Shown piece after piece: positions 1-8,791 of a DNA stretch of 64,000 nt. The stretch's first letter is position 1, and each line of letters begins with the position of its first letter. The position numbers and the translations under genes are program-made. Under the pieces are notes generated by a model. It did no database searches, was not told where the DNA came from, and saw only the letters and a program-made list of their open reading frames with translations. Source of the DNA: Acinetobacter sp. ANC 4169 (lineage in GTDB: Bacteria > Pseudomonadota > Gammaproteobacteria > Pseudomonadales > Moraxellaceae); NCBI RefSeq assembly GCF_002135355.1, contig NZ_NEGE01000014.1, forward strand, positions 1 through 64,000, given 5' to 3'.

Positions 1-1
1 A

Positions 2-77
2 TGGCTCTCCAACCTGGGCTCGAACCAGGGACCTGCGGATTAACAGTCCGTCGCTCTACCGACTGAGCTATTGGAGA
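2..77 (-). tRNA. tRNA-Asn (GTT), copy 1
   Basis: Read on the minus strand the 76 nt fold as a complete tRNA: acceptor TCTCCAA pairs with TTGGAGA, followed by an encoded GCCA end. The anticodon loop carries GTT, giving Asn. It is identical to the copy at 3693-3768. Confidence 0.97.
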
Positions 78-88
78 ATCTGAAGCGC

Positions 89-117
89 ATTTTAGGGATG
101 AAAACTCAAGTCGTCAA
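89..117 (-). promoter_or_regulatory. sigma-70 promoter of tRNA-Asn copy 1
   Basis: On the minus strand TTGACG (112-117) and TAAAAT (89-94) are separated by exactly 17 bp and lie just upstream of the tRNA 5' end at 77. This is close to the sigma-70 consensus. Confidence 0.7.
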
Positions 118-177
118 CCAGATAATGTAAAGAAATGAATCATTTGCTTCATTAATATTCGTTTAGGATGCAAAAGC

Positions 178-207
178 AAAAAAATCACCCATAAAGGGTG
201 ATTTTTT
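178..207 (-). terminator. Rho-independent terminator of sodB
   Basis: A 10-bp stem (AAAATCACCC, 181-190, with its complement at 196-205) and a 5-nt loop lie just past the sodB stop. A-rich DNA on the left supplies the U-run for minus-strand transcripts. Confidence 0.85.
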
Positions 208-230
208 AAACGGAAAAATAATTTTAAATC

Positions 231-857
231 TTATTTTTCAACGCCAGCAGCTTGACCTGCAAGTTTAGCGTTAGCGTAGTCCCAGTTTACCAAGCTTTCT
301 AGGAAAGTTTTGATGTAAGCAGGACGTGCATTACGGTAGTCGATGTAGTAAGCGTGTTCCCAAACGTCAATCGTTAATACTGCAACTTTACCGTGAGCAA
401 GTGGAGTATCAGCATTTGAAGTTTTAAGAATAGAAAGGTTGCCATTTACTTGGTCAGCAACCAACCAAGCCCAACCTGAACCGAATTGAGTTGTTGCAGC
501 AGCAGCAAATTCTTCAGCAAATTTTTCGTAAGAACCGAAAGCTTCATCAATTTTAGCAGCTAAAGCACCAGTCGCTTTACCACCACCGTTTTTAGCCATA
601 CAGTTCCAGTAGAATGTATGGTTCCAAACTTGAGCCGCATTGTTGAATACGCCAGCTTTAGCAGCATCGCCAGCAGTTGCAGTGATGATTTCTTCTAAAG
701 TTTTACCTTCAAGGTCTGTGCCTTTGATCAGGTTGTTCAAGTTTACAACGTAAGTGTTGTGGTGCTTGTCGTGATGGTATTCTAAAGTTTCTTTGCTGAT
801 GTGCGGAGCAAGATCTTCATAACCGTATGGAAGTGCTGGTAAAGTAATGGTTGTCAT
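231..857 (-). CDS. sodB: Superoxide dismutase [Fe], SodB
   Basis: Cytoplasmic iron superoxide dismutase, which converts superoxide to hydrogen peroxide and oxygen. The 208-aa product matches the family length. Metal ligands are visible: the His in EYHHDKHH near residue 28, the His of [11 protein letters not shown] near residue 75, and the Asp and His of [13 protein letters not shown] near the C-terminus. The Gln in AAQVWNH and the GSGWAWLV stretch are typical of the Fe form rather than the Mn form. The ATG at 857 is preferred over the longer frame to 893 because it has an AAGGAA ribosome site at good spacing and begins with the conserved [14 protein letters not shown] segment. It has its own terminator. 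Confidence 0.97.
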   Translation of the reverse strand: MTTITLPALPYGYEDLAPHISKETLEYHHDKHHNTYVVNLNNLIKGTDLEGKTLEEIITATAGDAAKAGVFNNAAQVWNHTFYWNCMAKNGGGKATGALAAKIDEAFGSYEKFAEEFAAAATTQFGSGWAWLVADQVNGNLSILKTSNADTPLAHGKVAVLTIDVWEHAYYIDYRNARPAYIKTFLESLVNWDYANAKLAGQAAGVEK

Positions 858-1010
858 GTTTTCAATTCCTTGCATTTTGCTGGGTTTTAACATTAAGTGG
901 CTTTATTGTAATAGATTCTTGAGGAAAATTGCGCATTGCTTATAAATAACAATACAGAATAAAGCCTGAATTTATACGTATAAAGAAAATGTAAAACCGC
1001 TCATGTTGAA

Positions 1011-1769
1011 TTAAATCGGATTGTTTAATTCGAAGTAACTATACTCAATATCAAACTGTTCTGAAATAGCTTTTGCCAGTCGTTGCACACCATAACGTTC
1101 GGTTGCATGATGTCCGCAGGCATAATAATGCACATTCAATTCCTTGGCTTCATAAAACGTCCGTTCACTGACTTCACCGGAAATGTAGGCATCACAGTTT
1201 TGCTCCGCCGCTTTGCCAATAAAATCTTGTGCGCCACCAGTACAGAAACCGATTTTCTGGATTGATTTTTTATCTGCAGGTAGATGAATGGCATTAAAAC
1301 CTAAACGTTCCGATACATACTGCTTAAAGTCTTCGGCAGACATGGGCTGTTTTAAATAACCAATATTGCCAATCGGGTTACGTTCGCCAGGATCTAAAGC
1401 TTCAATCTGTTCAAGTTCTAAAATATCAGCAATGGCAGCGTTATTGCCTAAAGCAGGATGCGAATCTAAGGGCAGGTGATAGCCTAGCAAAGAGATATCA
1501 TGCTGAATCAAGCTTTTAATGCGTTTACCACGCATACCGGTAATCGGGTAGGGTTCACCTTTCCAGAAATAACCATGATGAACCAAGAGCAAGTCCGCAC
1601 CTTGTGCAATGGCTGCGTCAATCGCATCTTGTGATGCAGTTACTGCACACAAAATTTTATTGACCTCGGGTTTGCCTTCAATTTGCAAACCATTTGGTGC
1701 ATAGTCTTTAAATTCGTGTGATTTCAGGGTCTGATCACACCACTGAATAATCTCGTTGAGCTTTGCCAT
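1011..1769 (-). CDS. Nif3-like dinuclear metal center hexameric protein
   Basis: 252-aa member of the NIF3/YbgI family, cytoplasmic proteins that form ring-shaped hexamers with a two-metal site. The biochemical role is still unsettled. Family signs are the N-terminal APNGLQIEG segment, LLLVHHGYFWKGE with its paired metal-binding His, LLGYHLPLDSHPALGNN in the middle, GGAQDFIGKAA, and ACGHHATERYG near the C-terminus. The length is the short bacterial form. It starts at ATG 1769 with a GGGAC ribosome site. It is transcribed alone on the minus strand and diverges from the DegS-like gene across about 170 bp. Confidence 0.93.
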   Translation of the reverse strand: MAKLNEIIQWCDQTLKSHEFKDYAPNGLQIEGKPEVNKILCAVTASQDAIDAAIAQGADLLLVHHGYFWKGEPYPITGMRGKRIKSLIQHDISLLGYHLPLDSHPALGNNAAIADILELEQIEALDPGERNPIGNIGYLKQPMSAEDFKQYVSERLGFNAIHLPADKKSIQKIGFCTGGAQDFIGKAAEQNCDAYISGEVSERTFYEAKELNVHYYACGHHATERYGVQRLAKAISEQFDIEYSYFELNNPI

Positions 1770-1940
1770 AAATGTCCCGGGACTCTAAATATTTAATCTC
1801 ATCAAACCATATTTTAAATTGTAACTAAAGCATCACAAAACTCTTGAATTATTTTTATGTTTCCATCTCTATTTCATTTTACAATGGCACATAAATTACT
1901 TAGTCATCAACGAATTAAAATATTGTTAGAGGAAATTAAC

Positions 1941-3122
1941 GTGCGTCGCACCTTTTCATGGTTACCTTGGGTTTTACTCATTTTGGTTACTCTCGGTTTT
2001 CTAGTATGGCAGCAAAATCAAAAGCCCAAAGCACCTGTTGCGGCTGATGGTATAAAAATGCCTGTAGAAAAAGTAGAGCCATTAGTGAATACCAACCGAA
2101 CAGGTGGAGTCAGTTCTTATAGTGCGGCAGTTAAAGTTGCAGCGCCTGCCGTGGTGAATATTTTTACCACTCAGAAAGTGAATAAGGCTGAGCATCCGCT
2201 GTTAAATGACCCTGCATTTCGTGAGTTTTTTGGTGATCAGGTTCCAGAACAATTTGGTCAGGAACCAAACGAAAATAGCCTGGGTTCAGGAGTTATTGTT
2301 CGTGCGGATGGTTATATCTTAACCAATAATCATGTGATTGCTCAGGCCGAACAAATTGTGGTTGGGTTGAATGATGGACGTCGTGCAGTTGCAAAAGTGA
2401 TTGGTACAGACCCTGATTCAGATCTTGCTGTGATTAAGATCGAGCTGGATAAACTTCCGGTACTGCCTTTTAAATTGAGTGGAAATGAAGTCGGGGATGT
2501 GGTGCTTGCGATTGGTAACCCGTTTGGTGTGGGACAAACCGTAACACAAGGGATTATTTCTGCAACCAACCGTTCGGATTTGGGTATTAATACCTATGAA
2601 GACTTTATTCAGACCGATGCGGCCATTAATCCGGGTAACTCTGGTGGTGCATTGATTGATGTGGCTGGTAATCTGATTGGGGTCAACACGGCGATTTTCT
2701 CTCAATCTGGTGGTTCACTCGGGATTGGTTTTGCCATTCCTGCGAAAGTATGTCAGCAAATTCTGAATTCAATTTTGAAAGATGGTCGTGTGGTTCGTGG
2801 CTGGTTGGGAATCAGCCTGATGCCGGTGCAACAGGAAAACATTCTTGAGCCTAAGCAAACAGGTGTTGTGGTTGCGGATGTACTTCCTCAGGGGCCTGCA
2901 GCCAAAGCGGGAATTCAAAAAGGCGACAAGATTATTCAAGTCAATGGAGAACCAATTAATTCTGCTTCTCACTTGATTAATTATGTTGCATTGCAAGCTC
3001 CAAATAGCACCATTAAAGTTGAAGTGGTTCGAGATGAGAAACCTTTAACCCTGAATGTAGTGGTGACTGAACGTAAAGCGCAGAATAACAATTCACAATA
3101 TATTCCTTTACCTCAGCAATAA
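1941..3122 (+). CDS. DegS/AlgW-type periplasmic serine protease
   Basis: Membrane-anchored trypsin-like protease of the HtrA family, 393 aa from a GTG start at 1941. An AGAGG ribosome site at ideal spacing supports this start, whereas the in-frame ATG at 1857 has none. Residues about 7-23 form one membrane anchor (WLPWVLLILVTLGFLVW). The protease domain has triad His131 (TNNHVI), Asp161 (DSDLAVIK) and Ser234 (GNSGGAL). A single PDZ domain occupies roughly residues 290-375. One anchor plus one PDZ is the DegS/AlgW layout; DegP and DegQ have two PDZ domains. In relatives these proteins sense misfolded outer-membrane proteins and cleave an anti-sigma factor. That role is inferred here, and no RseA-like partner lies nearby. 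Confidence 0.9.
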   Translation: MRRTFSWLPWVLLILVTLGFLVWQQNQKPKAPVAADGIKMPVEKVEPLVNTNRTGGVSSYSAAVKVAAPAVVNIFTTQKVNKAEHPLLNDPAFREFFGDQVPEQFGQEPNENSLGSGVIVRADGYILTNNHVIAQAEQIVVGLNDGRRAVAKVIGTDPDSDLAVIKIELDKLPVLPFKLSGNEVGDVVLAIGNPFGVGQTVTQGIISATNRSDLGINTYEDFIQTDAAINPGNSGGALIDVAGNLIGVNTAIFSQSGGSLGIGFAIPAKVCQQILNSILKDGRVVRGWLGISLMPVQQENILEPKQTGVVVADVLPQGPAAKAGIQKGDKIIQVNGEPINSASHLINYVALQAPNSTIKVEVVRDEKPLTLNVVVTERKAQNNNSQYIPLPQQ

Positions 3123-3163
3123 AATATTCTTTAGATTCATCTATATTCAGATAGGGTGAATAA

Positions 3164-3193
3164 AGAAAAAGCGCATTTCGATGCGCTTTTTCT
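3164..3193 (+). terminator. Terminator of the DegS-like gene
   Basis: A 13-bp perfect stem (AGAAAAAGCGCAT, 3164-3176) closes on a TTCG tetraloop and ends in a T-rich run, 40 bp after the stop codon. Confidence 0.9.
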
Positions 3194-3314
3194 TTTATTG
3201 CTTACTCATTAGATAACTTACGTAAATCAAAAAATATTTAATATTAGATTTTTTAAATCAGCACTGCCTCATATTTAATTGATCTTATTTTTATACCTTT
3301 GCGTAGGCGATATC

Positions 3315-3407
3315 TCTACTTTTGAAAGGTCAAAAGTAGACAAAAACCTTTTGTTTCCCATACACAACATCCTTGTCGTGATGGGAAACATGTGGCATCC
3401 ATGCCAC
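3315..3407. repeat. Three consecutive hairpins in a 450-bp non-coding stretch
   Basis: In the gene-free interval 3194-3655 three perfect inverted repeats lie in a row. They are TCTACTTTTGA/TCAAAAGTAGA (3315-3325 and 3330-3340, loop AAGG), TGTTTCCCAT/ATGGGAAACA (3352-3361 and 3381-3390), and GTGGCAT/ATGCCAC (3392-3398 and 3401-3407, loop CC). None has a following T-run, so they do not look like terminators. The arrangement resembles a dispersed palindromic intergenic element. Whether it recurs elsewhere in the genome cannot be seen here. Confidence 0.6.
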
Positions 3408-3655
3408 TCTCATAATTCCAATACCTGCTAAAATTTATTTTTAATTTTGGCTTTATAAACGACTTGTCATAATTGAAAAATGACTTATGAAAAAAGTTTA
3501 TTATTTCAAAATGACTTTTCTATATCTCTAAAAATGTATGGCTATGAATAGGGTAACTTGATATCGAATAGACATTCACAGATTTAATTTAAAAACAGGA
3601 AATTAAGATCATTGTTTTTATGATGATTTAAATCGTTATGAATGATTTAGGCAAA

Positions 3656-3686
3656 AAAAAGCCCGCTTTAATGCTGCGGGCTTTTT
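3656..3686 (-). terminator. Terminator of tRNA-Asn copy 2
   Basis: An AAAAAGCCCGC stem (3656-3666) pairs with 3676-3686. The flanking A-run gives a U-run for minus-strand transcription from the tRNA at 3693-3768. Confidence 0.85.
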
Positions 3687-3692
3687 CGTATT

Positions 3693-3768
3693 TGGCTCTC
3701 CAACCTGGGCTCGAACCAGGGACCTGCGGATTAACAGTCCGTCGCTCTACCGACTGAGCTATTGGAGA
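3693..3768 (-). tRNA. tRNA-Asn (GTT), copy 2
   Basis: Identical over all 76 nt to copy 1 at 2-77; the identity runs 5 bp further upstream (to 3773, matching 82). Anticodon GTT with encoded CCA. It has its own promoter and terminator, so it is an independent transcription unit. Confidence 0.97.
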
Positions 3769-3779
3769 ATCTGCATGCG

Positions 3780-3807
3780 ATTATAAGGAGATTTTGTGGG
3801 GGGTCAA
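3780..3807 (-). promoter_or_regulatory. Promoter of tRNA-Asn copy 2
   Basis: Minus-strand TTGACC (3802-3807) and a perfect TATAAT (3780-3785) with a 16-bp spacer lie 12 bp upstream of the tRNA. Confidence 0.7.
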
Positions 3808-4006
3808 GCTAAAAGTGTCATGATTCCTTAATTTTTGTGCTGTATGCTTTTTATTTAGACAAATAAATCAAAAACGTTAAAAAAACTTGCACAGCCAAAA
3901 TCGGCTTGTTAGATTAAATGCATAACAAAGCGTTTGAATGAAAGTTCAAACAGTGTGGATTTAAACCAACTTGCCAGCACTAAAATGGCTAAACAGGAGA
4001 AAGCGA

Positions 4007-4465
4007 ATGCATACGCTGACGATTGCCGAAATTTTTTCAAATTTATCTTTTTATCAAGACAATTATCTTTCTATCATTCAAGATCCAGAGCGCTACCAGA
4101 CAGCCGTAGAGGATGCTTATATTCAGGTCTGGCCTGTGGACACTCAAGCTTTATATCTGGGCGATTTATTGCAGTTGTGGTTCAGCAATAAATGGTTAAT
4201 CGATTCACCCTGTCAATTGCTCCTGGACAGCTATTCCAAAGGACGTAAACAGCCCTTGCAGCGTGAGCATGACCTATATTTGTATCAATTGAATGGTAGT
4301 GCTTTATCGGGACGTAACAATTCTAAAGTGTGGTCGGTTTCGGAACAGAAAAAACTCTCGGTTTCTCTGGATAGCGTATTTAAGTATTTATGTATCTATA
4401 AGGGAACTTCTCGTCCGGAAGTGTCTTTATCAGCACTCACAAAATCATTTAAATCAGCTGTTTAA
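4007..4465 (+). CDS. Hypothetical protein, 152 aa
   Basis: Soluble protein with no motif I recognise, rich in aromatic residues (FSNLSFYQDNYLSIIQDPERY, then VWPVDTQALYLGDLLQLWF). No signal peptide or membrane segment is seen. The ATG at 4007 is chosen because AGGAGA lies 6 bp before it; the same frame opens earlier at 3971 without a ribosome site. It is a single-gene unit between the tRNA-Asn promoter and a converging thioesterase gene. The frame and ribosome site make it a credible gene; the function is unknown. Confidence 0.75.
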   Translation: MHTLTIAEIFSNLSFYQDNYLSIIQDPERYQTAVEDAYIQVWPVDTQALYLGDLLQLWFSNKWLIDSPCQLLLDSYSKGRKQPLQREHDLYLYQLNGSALSGRNNSKVWSVSEQKKLSVSLDSVFKYLCIYKGTSRPEVSLSALTKSFKSAV

Positions 4466-4558
4466 TTATGCATCAATAATCGTATATGAGCACAAGAGCT
4501 TAGCAGATGACTTAGCTCTCTCACCATCTTTCAATACTCATTGAATGATCAGGATGTG

Positions 4559-4993
4559 CTATGCACGGATAATCATGCAAGTTGCAGTAGCATGAGCATA
4601 AAGTTTGCCATCTTCATCGACAATTTTCCCCTCAGAAATACCCAGGTTCTTACTAATATTAATGATTGTGCCAATTGCGAGGAGTTCTTTGTTCTGCGGA
4701 ATTGGACGGCACATTTTTACATTTAAATCGATTGTGCCGTAGCCAATGCCTGCTTCCAGCATGGAAAAAACTGCACATCCGGTAACTGAGTCTAAGACTG
4801 TGGCGGCAAACCCGCCGTGCACGCCGCCAAGCGGGTTCAAATGGCGCTGGTCCGCTTTGACTTTAAAATGCACTTTACCCAGTTCGACTTTTCCAGTCAG
4901 CATGGGAATGGTTTCGCTCATGGAAGGTGCTGGAAGTGTTCCGGCACACATTGCCTGCATAATTTCTAAGCCAGACATTTGTTGAGGATTCAT
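4559..4993 (-). CDS. PaaI-family hotdog thioesterase
   Basis: 144-aa hotdog-fold thioesterase, cytoplasmic, predicted to hydrolyse acyl-CoA esters; the substrate is not deducible. The family signature is LNPLGGVHGGFAATVLDSVTG at about residues 52-72, where HGG and the following Asp line the active site. This is followed by the typical TIDLNVKMCRPIP strand and a C-terminal LYAHATATCMI strand. Start ATG 4993 has AAGGA 8 bp upstream. It is monocistronic and faces the 152-aa hypothetical gene. Confidence 0.92.
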   Translation of the reverse strand: MNPQQMSGLEIMQAMCAGTLPAPSMSETIPMLTGKVELGKVHFKVKADQRHLNPLGGVHGGFAATVLDSVTGCAVFSMLEAGIGYGTIDLNVKMCRPIPQNKELLAIGTIINISKNLGISEGKIVDEDGKLYAHATATCMIIRA

Positions 4994-5140
4994 TCTGTTC
5001 GTCCTTAATTTGAATTAGGTTCCTTTTTGGAACTTAAAACCAATTAATCAAAAAACAGACTGAACGTCAACGCGTGTAAATGGAACGCTCAGTCCATTCC
5101 AGAGGATTTGAATTTGCGCTTATAAGATAGATTGATTCAT

Positions 5141-5389
5141 TTAGTGGCTATAAGACAGATAAGTTTTATCAAAGCTGTCAAATTGCTGCAGAATTTTCAT
5201 GGCGATTTCCTCGCCTGTGGCCCAAGTGGTGACTGATGTTTTTGGGTTAACATCAATAATGTCTAGATTCAGGCAGAGGGTTTGCGGGCTTTCAATAATA
5301 ATAAACTGAGGGGAGCGGGGCTTTAAGCACTTGGCAATATAGCGTTTAATATTTTCTTTTTGATATACATCAATAATTTTATAGCGCAT
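5141..5389 (-). CDS. Hypothetical protein, 82 aa
   Basis: Small soluble protein beginning MRYKIIDVYQKENIKRY, with a strand-rich middle (RSPQFIIIESPQTLCLNLDII) and no family I recognise. The ATG at 5389 is preferred over an upstream ATG at 5416 because GAGGG sits 7 bp before it and the upstream codon has none. It stands alone, with 150 bp to the thioesterase start and no clear terminator. Existence is probable, function unknown. Confidence 0.6.
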   Translation of the reverse strand: MRYKIIDVYQKENIKRYIAKCLKPRSPQFIIIESPQTLCLNLDIIDVNPKTSVTTWATGEEIAMKILQQFDSFDKTYLSYSH

Positions 5390-5685
5390 ACGCTGCCCTC
5401 GATTGTCTATCTGCATTATTTGAACGTATTTTAAAGTTTAAATGAAACTTTTTACAAAGATATTAAAAAGTTAAATGTATCAAAAAAAGTATTTTATTGG
5501 ATTTGAACAGTAAGAAATCATGCAGTTTAAGCGTCGATTTTAAGTGCTTAGTAAGCTGGATGTTGTTGTGTGCTCTTCATCTGGCTAATCTATGAATTGA
5601 ATAAGCATAAGTAGAAAAGCCTTATGGATTTCATAAGTGGAATTCGCTATATCTAAGCGATGCAGTTGAATAAGGACGCTCAAAC

Positions 5686-6537
5686 ATGCTGCTGAAAATT
5701 AGCATTGCGATGCTGGCCTTTGCCGCCAATTCGGTTTTATGTCGTCTGGCACTGGCAGAACAGCAGATTGATCCCATGAGTTTTAGCCTGATTCGGGTAT
5801 GCAGCGGTGCAGCTGTTTTGTTGCTGCTCTATATGCTTTCTGGGCATAAAACCAAAATAAGATGGAATATTAAAAACGGATTTTTTCTAGCGCTGTATAT
5901 CATTGCTTTTTCATTGGCTTATTTGCATATTGATGCGGGTGTAGGGGCATTGCTTTTATTCGGCACAGTCCAGTTAAGCATGGTTGGCTATGGCTTGTGT
6001 CATGGTGAAAAAATCAATATGCGACGTAGCTTAGGATTAGCTATTGCGATTTTAGGCATTCTGATTCTTTTACTTCCTGGCGCCTCGGCACCTCATTTAG
6101 GTTATGCCGCGATAATGGTGCTTTCGGGTATAGGCTGGGCCATGTACAGCATTGCGGGCAAAAATATGCAAAATCCATTGGCAAGTACATTGGCAAATTT
6201 TGTGATAGCCATTCCTTTTGTGTTGCTGGCGTACATCGCTTTTTACCCACAGAGTTTTGTGCATATTCAAGGAATACTTTTGGCGCTCTTATCTGGCGGT
6301 TTAGCTTCCAGTGGGGCTTATGTGCTGTGGTATAGCATTGTGAAGCAGATTGACCGTGTGACGGCTAGCAGTGTACAGCTGTCTGTGCCGTGTTTAGCTA
6401 TTTTAGGCGGTGTGCTGTTTATTGGTGAGACTTTAAGCTGGAGAATTATTATTTCTGCGGTGATTGTTTTGGTGGGAATTGCTCTGGTTGTTTTTGATAA
6501 GTCTGGGTCAAATTCAGCGTTTAAAGTGAAATCATAA
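5686..6537 (+). CDS. EamA/DMT-family permease
   Basis: 283-aa inner-membrane protein with about ten hydrophobic helices in two EamA repeats, the drug/metabolite transporter layout. It opens with MLLKISIAMLAFAANSVLCRLALAE, in which the NSVLCRLAL piece with its Arg is a common first-repeat motif. The second half (SGIGWAMYSIAGK) begins the second repeat, and GGVLFIGETLSW near residue 243 is the second-repeat signature with a conserved Glu. The substrate cannot be predicted. The start has AAGGAC upstream. It shares a bidirectional terminator with the converging aminotransferase gene. Confidence 0.9.
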   Translation: MLLKISIAMLAFAANSVLCRLALAEQQIDPMSFSLIRVCSGAAVLLLLYMLSGHKTKIRWNIKNGFFLALYIIAFSLAYLHIDAGVGALLLFGTVQLSMVGYGLCHGEKINMRRSLGLAIAILGILILLLPGASAPHLGYAAIMVLSGIGWAMYSIAGKNMQNPLASTLANFVIAIPFVLLAYIAFYPQSFVHIQGILLALLSGGLASSGAYVLWYSIVKQIDRVTASSVQLSVPCLAILGGVLFIGETLSWRIIISAVIVLVGIALVVFDKSGSNSAFKVKS

Positions 6538-6593
6538 TTGAAAAATTTTAGCTATTTTTAGTGTTGTATATAATTCTTTGCATCTGAAAATAT

Positions 6594-6622
6594 AAAAAAC
6601 CCGCTTCAAGAGCGGGTTTTTT
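6594..6622. terminator. Bidirectional terminator between EamA gene and aspC
   Basis: AAAAAACCCGCT (6594-6605) pairs with AGCGGGTTTTTT (6611-6622). A- and T-runs on both sides can serve both converging genes. Confidence 0.9.
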
Positions 6623-6647
6623 TTAATCTTGCTTTTAAAAAAGCAGA

Positions 6648-7874
6648 TTATTTTTCAGCAGCAATTGAAGCAATCGCAGCGTCTACGCCTTCGATTGAAT
6701 CAGCAGCTTTTTTGATACGAGCAAGCGCATCTACAAGTACTTCGTCAGCAGTTGCATAAGAAATACGCATGAAGCCGCCAAGACCGAATGCATCGCCAGG
6801 AACAACCGCTACACCAGTTTCTTCCAGTAACCATGCAGAGAATTCTGTGCAAGATTTTAAACCTTTGGCACGAATCAATGGTTTGATGTTTGCGTATGCA
6901 TAGAATGCACCGTCAGCAGGAAGGCAAGAAATACCGTTGATTGCATTTAAGCCGTCCATCACTAAGTCGTGACGACGTTTGAATGCTTCAATCATTGGCT
7001 CAAGTACGTCTTGAGGACCATTCAATGCAGCTTCAGCAGCAACTTGTGAAATTGAAGTCGGGTTTGAAGTTGATTGAGACTGGATTTTTTTCATTGCACC
7101 AATCAGTTTAGCAGGACCCGCTGCATAGCCGATACGCCAGCCAGTCATTGCATACGCTTTAGATACACCGTTCAATACGATTACGCGATCGTAAAGGTCT
7201 GGTGCAACAGTTGCGATGTTATAGAATTCGTCGTCCCAACGGATTGGTTCATACATGTCATCAGAAGCAACAAGTACTTCTGGGTATTTACGAAGCACTT
7301 CAGCCAAAGCTTCTAATTCAGCTTTAGTGTAGATCATGCCAGTCGGGTTAGATGGGCTGTTTAATACCACTAAACGAGTTTTGTCAGTGATCGCAGCTTC
7401 TAATTGAGCTGGTGTAATTTTGAAACGTTGTTCTTCACCACATTTAACAACTACAGGAACACCTTCAGCAATGATCACCATGTCTGGATAGCTTACCCAG
7501 TATGGTGCAGGGATGATGACTTCATCACCTTTGTTTAACAAAGCAAGTGCCAAGTTAAAGAATGATTGTTTACCACCGCAAGAAACCAGGATTTGGTTTG
7601 CTGCATAGTCAAGGTTATTGTCGCGTTTAAATTTCGCGATAATCGCTTTTTTAAGACCTGGAGTACCGTCAACAGCGGTATATTTAGTAAAACCGTTGTT
7701 AATAGCAGTAATGGCTGCATCTTTGATGTGTTGTGGGGTGTCAAAATCTGGTTCACCTGCGCCTAAACCAATTACGTTTTTACCAGCAGCTTTAAGTTCA
7801 GCAGCTTTATTGGTAACAGCAAGTGTAGGGGACGGTTTGATGGCATTTACACGATCAGAGAGACGTACGTCCAC
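6648..7874 (-). CDS. aspC: Aspartate aminotransferase, class I PLP-dependent
   Basis: 408-aa fold-type I aminotransferase, cytoplasmic, predicted to interconvert aspartate/2-oxoglutarate and oxaloacetate/glutamate. GAGEPDFDTPQHI near residue 38, NSPSNPTGM near 172 and the PLP lysine K239 in NGVSKAYAMTGWRIGY mark the subgroup Ib aspartate/prephenate aminotransferases. A C-terminal substrate Arg lies in FMRISYA. The start is GTG at 7874 with AAGGAA 7 bp upstream. The substrate range (aspartate versus prephenate) cannot be settled from sequence alone. Confidence 0.92.
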   Translation of the reverse strand: MDVRLSDRVNAIKPSPTLAVTNKAAELKAAGKNVIGLGAGEPDFDTPQHIKDAAITAINNGFTKYTAVDGTPGLKKAIIAKFKRDNNLDYAANQILVSCGGKQSFFNLALALLNKGDEVIIPAPYWVSYPDMVIIAEGVPVVVKCGEEQRFKITPAQLEAAITDKTRLVVLNSPSNPTGMIYTKAELEALAEVLRKYPEVLVASDDMYEPIRWDDEFYNIATVAPDLYDRVIVLNGVSKAYAMTGWRIGYAAGPAKLIGAMKKIQSQSTSNPTSISQVAAEAALNGPQDVLEPMIEAFKRRHDLVMDGLNAINGISCLPADGAFYAYANIKPLIRAKGLKSCTEFSAWLLEETGVAVVPGDAFGLGGFMRISYATADEVLVDALARIKKAADSIEGVDAAIASIAAEK

Positions 7875-8163
7875 GGCAGTATTCCTTCTTATAGGGATTA
7901 AAAAATAAAAAGCACACTATCTTAGCTTAAATTGCGCCAAAAAGGGGAGAGAGAATGCACTGATATCTGAAAAAAGTGTGTTGCTTGGTTAAGTGGTATT
8001 TGAATGGTGATAAAAAATTGAGTGGCTTATCGGCCAGAGGATAAAAAATAATATTTTTTAAATGAATGGGATAAATATTATGTAGCACATGATCACACTG
8101 CAATCCGAGAATAATATGAATGGATTGCAGTGTTTTGCTGGCTTTAATAATCAAATTGAATCA

Positions 8164-8583
8164 TTAATAAGCATAATTTAAATCGGTGTAATCATTAAGT
8201 GATTTTTGCAAATGGCTATTGATAAACTCATGTACATCAGCAGTGGTCATTGGTTGACCCTGTTTGCTAATGACATGTTCAATAGGCTGCTGACCTTGCG
8301 CGGTAATGGTATAAACAAAATTACGCGTCACTTTATAAGCTGCTTCTTCATTGAGGATGCAAGTCACATAACGGTAACTATGCTCAAAGTTTAAATCGGT
8401 ATGTGAAAATACAAACTGATCGAATAATTTCATGCTTTGACCATTTGCCAGAGCCTTGAGCTCATCCACAATGCTAGCACTAAATTTCATGCCATAGCGT
8501 TCAGAGATGGGTTTTTGGTCAATTAACAGTGATACAGATTCATCATCATTCTGGGTGACGGTGACATTGCTAAAATTGGACAT
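8164..8583 (-). CDS. Hypothetical protein, 139 aa
   Basis: Cytoplasmic-looking protein with no family I recognise and no signal peptide. It has an N-terminal strand region (SNVTVTQNDDESVSLLIDQKPISERYG) and a helical C-terminus. The ATG at 8583 is chosen because an AGAG ribosome site lies 6 bp upstream; the ATG two codons earlier overlaps that site. It lies between aspC and map on the same strand, but 290 bp gaps make co-transcription doubtful. Confidence 0.7.
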   Translation of the reverse strand: MSNFSNVTVTQNDDESVSLLIDQKPISERYGMKFSASIVDELKALANGQSMKLFDQFVFSHTDLNFEHSYRYVTCILNEEAAYKVTRNFVYTITAQGQQPIEHVISKQGQPMTTADVHEFINSHLQKSLNDYTDLNYAY

Positions 8584-8730
8584 GAACATCTCTGGGGTGA
8601 ATTACGAAGCTGTTCAGTATGGTGGAAATGACTGAAAAATCAATTCAGAACTGTATGGATTTTGGACACAATATCTAAAGGTTAAATTTAAAAGCACAAA
8701 CAGAAGAATTAAAAAGAGAATCAAAATAAA

Positions 8731-8757
8731 AAAAGGCTACATCAGATGTAGCCTTTT
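8731..8757 (-). terminator. Terminator of map
   Basis: AAAAGGCTACAT (8731-8742) pairs with ATGTAGCCTTTT (8746-8757) around a CAG loop. The A-run on the left gives the minus-strand U-run after map. Confidence 0.88.
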
Positions 8758-8791
8758 GAGTGTTTATTTATAGCCAAGATGCCAAGAAGAA

